Under the pieces are notes generated by a model, which saw only the letters and a program-made list of their open reading frames with translations, did no database searches and had not been told where the DNA came from. The position numbers and the translations under genes are program-made. Of a stretch of 10,362 nt of DNA, positions 7,158 through 10,362 are shown piece by piece. The stretch spans positions 1-10,362 of the forward strand of contig ONWY01000056.1 of NCBI GenBank assembly GCA_900321665.1. The letters are read 5' to 3'. This DNA is from an uncultured Eubacteriales bacterium. GTDB taxonomy: Bacteria; Bacillota; Clostridia; Oscillospirales; Acutalibacteraceae. Numbering within the stretch: position 1 is the stretch's first letter; each line of letters starts with the position of its first letter.

Positions 7158-7164
7158 GGTGGAG
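7157..7164 (+). promoter_or_regulatory. Ribosome binding site of purL
   Basis: AGGTGGAG overlaps the last base of the purD stop and lies 7 bases before ATG 7172, supporting that start and close coupling to purD. Confidence 0.7.
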
Positions 7165-7171
7165 AAAACGC

Positions 7172-7750
7172 ATGGTTTACAGAGTATATGTAGAAAAGAA
7201 AAAAGCGCACCGCGGTGAAGCGGCAGCCCTATTCGCCGATTTAAAGCATGTTTTAGGAATAGAAAATCTCACAAAACTAAGGATTTTAAATCGATACGAT
7301 GTGGAAAACATCAGCAAAGACCTGTTTGAAAGAGCGGTCAAAAATGTCTTTTCGGAGCCACAGCTTGATGATGTCTATGATGCGTTGGACAGTACCGATT
7401 GCGGCGCTGTTTTTGCCGTGGAGTATCTGCCCGGTCAGTTCGACCAAAGAGCGGATTCAGCCGAGCAATGCATTGAAATTATCTCCTGCCTGCCGCGCCC
7501 CACAGTGCGCACGGCGAAGGTGTATCTGCTCTATGGCGACTTGAGCAAAGAGGATATCGCCGCGATAAAGCATTATATCATTAACCCGGTCGAGAGCAGA
7601 GAGGCTTCGTTGGAGAAAGCGGAAAGCCTTGAGCAAAAAACCGCCATTCCCACAAAGGTCGAGAGCCTGGAGGGCTTTATGATATTCGCTTTTGCAGGGA
7701 TTATTTCAAGGCGGAAGGGCGCGCGCCGACCATTACCGAAATTCGCATGA
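7172..7750 (+). CDS. purL: PurL N-terminal fragment (PurS-like region), frameshifted
   Basis: This 192-residue frame is the front of a long clostridial-type FGAM synthase, which makes FGAM from FGAR, ATP and glutamine. Residues 1 to about 168 follow the family: MVYRVYVEKK (PurS-like domain), RILNRYDVE (37-45), EYLPGQFDQRADSA (84-97), NPVESREASLEK (138-149) and KVESLEGF. After Met170 (7679-7681) the text becomes non-family (IFAFAGIISRRKGARR) and stops at 7748-7750, because the family continues in the frame one base back, from GAT at 7681. About 20 residues normally found between the EGF motif and the DI-FC-YF motif are also missing, so this looks like a deletion with a net shift and not a single misread base. 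An assembly error in this one spot remains possible. On its own the fragment could still fold as a PurS-like module (inference). Confidence 0.85.
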   Translation: MVYRVYVEKKKAHRGEAAALFADLKHVLGIENLTKLRILNRYDVENISKDLFERAVKNVFSEPQLDDVYDALDSTDCGAVFAVEYLPGQFDQRADSAEQCIEIISCLPRPTVRTAKVYLLYGDLSKEDIAAIKHYIINPVESREASLEKAESLEQKTAIPTKVESLEGFMIFAFAGIISRRKGARRPLPKFA

Positions 7751-10362
7751 TTGATACCTATTGGTCCGACCACTGCAGGCATACCACCTTTTTAACGAAT
7801 ATTGACAGTGTGCATTTTGAAGATGCAGAGCTTGAGCAGGCATATGAGGAATATCTGCAAGCGAAAAGTGAAATCGCTTCCTCAAAGCCCGTCACCCTGA
7901 TGGATATTGCCACTATCGGCGCAAAACTGCTCAAAAAGCGCGGCTTGTTGGACAAGCTTGATGAGAGCGAAGAAATCAATGCCTGCACCGTAAAAGCCGA
8001 TATAGAGGTCGACGGAAAAATCGAAAAATGGCTGTTATTATTTAAAAATGAAACCCACAACCATCCGACCGAGATTGAACCCTTTGGCGGTGCTGCCACC
8101 TGTATCGGCGGCGCCATCCGAGACCCGCTTTCAGGGCGCGCTTATGTTTACGGTGCCATGAGAATTACAGGCGCTGCAGACCCCACGGTTTCTTTAAAAG
8201 AAACGATTGCCGGCAAATTACCGCAAAGAAAAATTGTCACCACTGCAGCCGCCGGCTACTCCTCTTACGGTAACCAAATCGGGCTCGCCACCGGTCAGGT
8301 AGATGAAATCTACCACAAAGGCTATATGGCAAAAAGGCTTGAAATCGGCGCTGTTATCGGTGCCGTGCCTGCCGAAAATGTCAGGCGCGAGGTGCCTGCT
8401 GCAGGGGATGTGATTATTTTGCTTGGCGGCAAAACCGGCAGAGACGGCTGCGGCGGCGCCACCGGCTCCTCTAAAAAGCACAATACCGCATCTCTCGAGA
8501 CCTGCGGTGCCGAAGTGCAAAAGGGAAATCCCCCGGAGGAGCGCAAGCTTCAACGCCTGTTTAAGAATAAGGAAGCGAGCTTAATGATTAAGCGCTGCAA
8601 TGATTTCGGCGCAGGCGGTGTTTCCGTTGCCATCGGCGAGCTGGCTGACGGCATTGAGATTGACCTAAATAAAGTTCCGAAAAAATATGCGGGCTTGGAC
8701 GGTACCGAGCTTGCCATCAGCGAAAGCCAGGAGCGCATGGCGGTAGTTGTTGCAAAGGAGGATGCTCCGCGCTTCCGGGCAATTGCGGCGCAGGAAAATC
8801 TCGAAGCCACGATTGTTGCCACTGTCACGGATCATGCTCGCCTTGTGATGTATTGGAACGGGGAAGCGATTGTCAATTTAAGTAGAGAATTTTTAAATTC
8901 CAACGGTGCGCCGAAGCACATTGATATCCGCGCGTCTCTCGGCACACAGGCACACAGAGAGATACCGAAAAATATAAAAGACGGCTTATGTGCCTTGGCA
9001 GGTGAATTAAACATCTGCTCCAAGAGAGGGCTTTCCGAGCGCTTTGATTCCACCATCGGCGCGAGAACCGTTATGATGCCCTTTGGCGGTAAATATCAAA
9101 GAACCCCTTCGCAAGCCATGGTGCAAAAAATCATTGGTGATGAAAGAGATTCCTCCGCCTGCTCTATCATGAGCTGGGGCTACAATCCGGAGATTATGGA
9201 GCAAAGCCCCTATTACGGTGCTTACCTGGCAGTCACCGAAAGCCTTTGTAAATTGGTCGCCGCGGGCTCCGATATTAACGATGCTTATTTAACCTTCCAA
9301 GAGTATTTTCCCTCTCCCGGCAAGAGCGCAGAGCGCTGGGGACTGCCGCTCGCGGCACTCTTAGGTGCGCTCAAAGCGCAAAAGGATTTCGGTGTTGCCG
9401 CCATTGGCGGTAAAGATTCCATGAGCGGCTCCTTTGAAGATATTGATGTGCCGCCGACGCTGGTTTCTTTTGCCGTAACCACAGAGAATATTCAAAATTT
9501 CCTCTCGGGAGAATTGAAAAAGCCCGGCACTTATCTCTCGCTCTTATCCCCTGAATATACCGGCATTATTCCTAAAGCGGAAAGCTTAAAGCAGGTCTTT
9601 CGCACGCTGAAAACCCCGGCTTTTCGCGATAAAGTGCTCAGCGCCTATACCGTCGGCAACGGCGGCATTGCCGAAGCGCTTTTCAAGCAAAGCATCGGCA
9701 ATAGAATCGGTGTTAAGCTAAATGATTCCGTTTCTTTGGAGGAGCTCTTTGATTACCGCTACGGCGCCTTCATTCTCGAAAGTGAGCAGCCGCTTGAGGG
9801 CACGATTCCGCTTGGTAAAACAGTGAGCGAGTTTACTTTGGAATATGGGGAGGCGTGTATCGACTTATCCGAAATAGAAGCGCTTTATGAAAACAGGCTG
9901 GAGTCTGTATATGCCTGCAATATTCTTTCTAAGGAAGAAGCGATACAAACCCCTGCGTTTCATGCCGAAACTTATGCAAAGCCGCGCATTTCTACCGCAA
10001 AGCCGCGCGTGTTGATTCCCGTTTTTCCGGGCACTAACTGTGAATTTGATTCGGCACAGGCAGTAGAGCGCGCCGGCGCCATCGCCGAGACGATGGTGAT
10101 TAACAATATCACACCCGACGGTGTCTCCCGCAGCGCGGCACTTTTTGCCCAAAAGCTCGCCGAAAGCCAAATTCTGTTCCTTCCCGGCGGTTTCTCCGGC
10201 GGCGATGAACCGGAGGGCTCCGGCAAGTTTATTACCGCCTTTTTGCGCAACCCGGCAGTCAATGAACAAATCCGGGCGCTCTTAGAAAATAGAGACGGTT
10301 TGATTCTCGGTATTTGCAACGGCTTCCAGGCACTGATTAAATTGGGTCTGGTACCGTACGGG
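7747..10362 (+). CDS. purL: PurL main part: FGAM synthase and glutaminase domains, frameshifted, truncated by window end
   Basis: The frame matching PurL resumes at 7681 (DIRFCRDYF) and stays open for 894 codons to the last base. The first usable start in it is ATG 7747, which overlaps the stop of the N-terminal fragment. Motifs in order are DTYWSDHCRHTTF (7753-7791), FKNETHNHPTEIEPFGGA (from 8044, ATP/metal site), GGKTGRDGCGGATGSSK (~8425), GELADGIEIDL, LDGTELAISESQERM, GGKDSMSGSF (~9406), then a class I glutamine amidotransferase domain from about 10006 (VLIPVFPGTNCEFDS, LPGGFSGGDE) with catalytic Cys at 10315-10317 in GICNGFQAL. The window ends shortly after, so the domain's C-terminal His/Glu are not seen. 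Fusion of PurS-, PurL- and PurQ-like parts in one chain is normal for this clostridial class. Conservation of the frame argues for a very recent lesion, a sequence error, or continued use as a separate polypeptide. Confidence 0.9.
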   Translation, partial: MIDTYWSDHCRHTTFLTNIDSVHFEDAELEQAYEEYLQAKSEIASSKPVTLMDIATIGAKLLKKRGLLDKLDESEEINACTVKADIEVDGKIEKWLLLFKNETHNHPTEIEPFGGAATCIGGAIRDPLSGRAYVYGAMRITGAADPTVSLKETIAGKLPQRKIVTTAAAGYSSYGNQIGLATGQVDEIYHKGYMAKRLEIGAVIGAVPAENVRREVPAAGDVIILLGGKTGRDGCGGATGSSKKHNTASLETCGAEVQKGNPPEERKLQRLFKNKEASLMIKRCNDFGAGGVSVAIGELADGIEIDLNKVPKKYAGLDGTELAISESQERMAVVVAKEDAPRFRAIAAQENLEATIVATVTDHARLVMYWNGEAIVNLSREFLNSNGAPKHIDIRASLGTQAHREIPKNIKDGLCALAGELNICSKRGLSERFDSTIGARTVMMPFGGKYQRTPSQAMVQKIIGDERDSSACSIMSWGYNPEIMEQSPYYGAYLAVTESLCKLVAAGSDINDAYLTFQEYFPSPGKSAERWGLPLAALLGALKAQKDFGVAAIGGKDSMSGSFEDIDVPPTLVSFAVTTENIQNFLSGELKKPGTYLSLLSPEYTGIIPKAESLKQVFRTLKTPAFRDKVLSAYTVGNGGIAEALFKQSIGNRIGVKLNDSVSLEELFDYRYGAFILESEQPLEGTIPLGKTVSEFTLEYGEACIDLSEIEALYENRLESVYACNILSKEEAIQTPAFHAETYAKPRISTAKPRVLIPVFPGTNCEFDSAQAVERAGAIAETMVINNITPDGVSRSAALFAQKLAESQILFLPGGFSGGDEPEGSGKFITAFLRNPAVNEQIRALLENRDGLILGICNGFQALIKLGLVPYG
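9976..10008 (+). repeat. Short tandem duplication in the PurL inter-domain linker
   Basis: The 12 bases GCAAAGCCGCGC occur at 9976-9987 and again at 9997-10008, a 21-base period that preserves the frame and gives AKPRIST-AKPRV. It lies just before the glutaminase domain, a place where linker length can vary freely. Confidence 0.5.

Noticed and set aside
7672..7690. Programmed -1 ribosomal frameshift within purL
   Set aside because: There is no X-XXY-YYZ slippery heptamer in the right phase and no evident downstream pseudoknot. The missing ~20 family residues are better explained by a deletion.
8218..8553. Open frames on the minus strand opposite purL, as well as opposite purC, purF, purM and purD
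   Set aside because: They are mirror frames of strongly supported genes, have low-complexity Ser/Ala/Arg text without recognisable domains, and lack convincing ribosome sites.

Overview
The window is one uninterrupted stretch of a de novo purine (IMP) biosynthesis operon. Every gene lies on the + strand, with gaps from overlapping to about 70 bases and no recognisable terminator. The order is purE (last codons only), purC, a purF-like gene, purM, purN, a PurO-type IMP cyclohydrolase, a stand-alone AICAR formyltransferase, purD, and a long clostridial-type purL that runs off the right edge. The promoter and any purine riboswitch or PurR site must lie upstream of the window; none is visible here. 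The gene order, the fused ~1,250-residue PurL class, strong AGGAGG-type ribosome sites and moderate GC suggest an anaerobic Bacillota of class Clostridia, probably a gut lineage related to Oscillospirales/Ruminococcaceae. That placement is inferred from gene content and recalled homologues, not from a search.

Bases 1-3913 hold the end of PurE, PurC (SAICAR synthase), the PurF-like protein (first committed step), PurM (AIR synthase) and PurN (GAR formyltransferase). Bases 3894-5813 hold the last two steps as two separate proteins, PurO-type cyclohydrolase and AICAR formyltransferase, instead of the usual bifunctional PurH. Bases 5820-5879 are a short AT-rich gap with overlapping inverted repeats. 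PurD (GAR synthetase) occupies 5880-7157, and PurL (FGAM synthase) starts at 7172.

Together the genes convert PRPP to IMP: PurF, PurD, PurN, PurL, PurM, PurE, PurC, (PurB, not seen), AICAR formyltransferase, PurO. PurK and PurB are not in the window.

Three points stand out. (1) The PurF-like protein has lost the whole glutaminase active site: catalytic Cys1 is Gly, and the Arg/Tyr, His-Asn and Asp positions are also replaced. It keeps the PRPP loop and all four predicted Fe-S cysteines. (2) purL is broken by a -1 frame change near 7681 that coincides with the apparent loss of about 20 family-typical residues. The rest of the gene stays open for 894 codons. The stop of the first frame overlaps an ATG of the second (ATGA, 7747-7750), so coupled translation of two pieces is conceivable. 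(3) The stand-alone AICAR formyltransferase resembles the animal ATIC transformylase domain more than the usual bacterial PurH. I found no mobile element, CRISPR array, RNA gene or unrelated accessory system.
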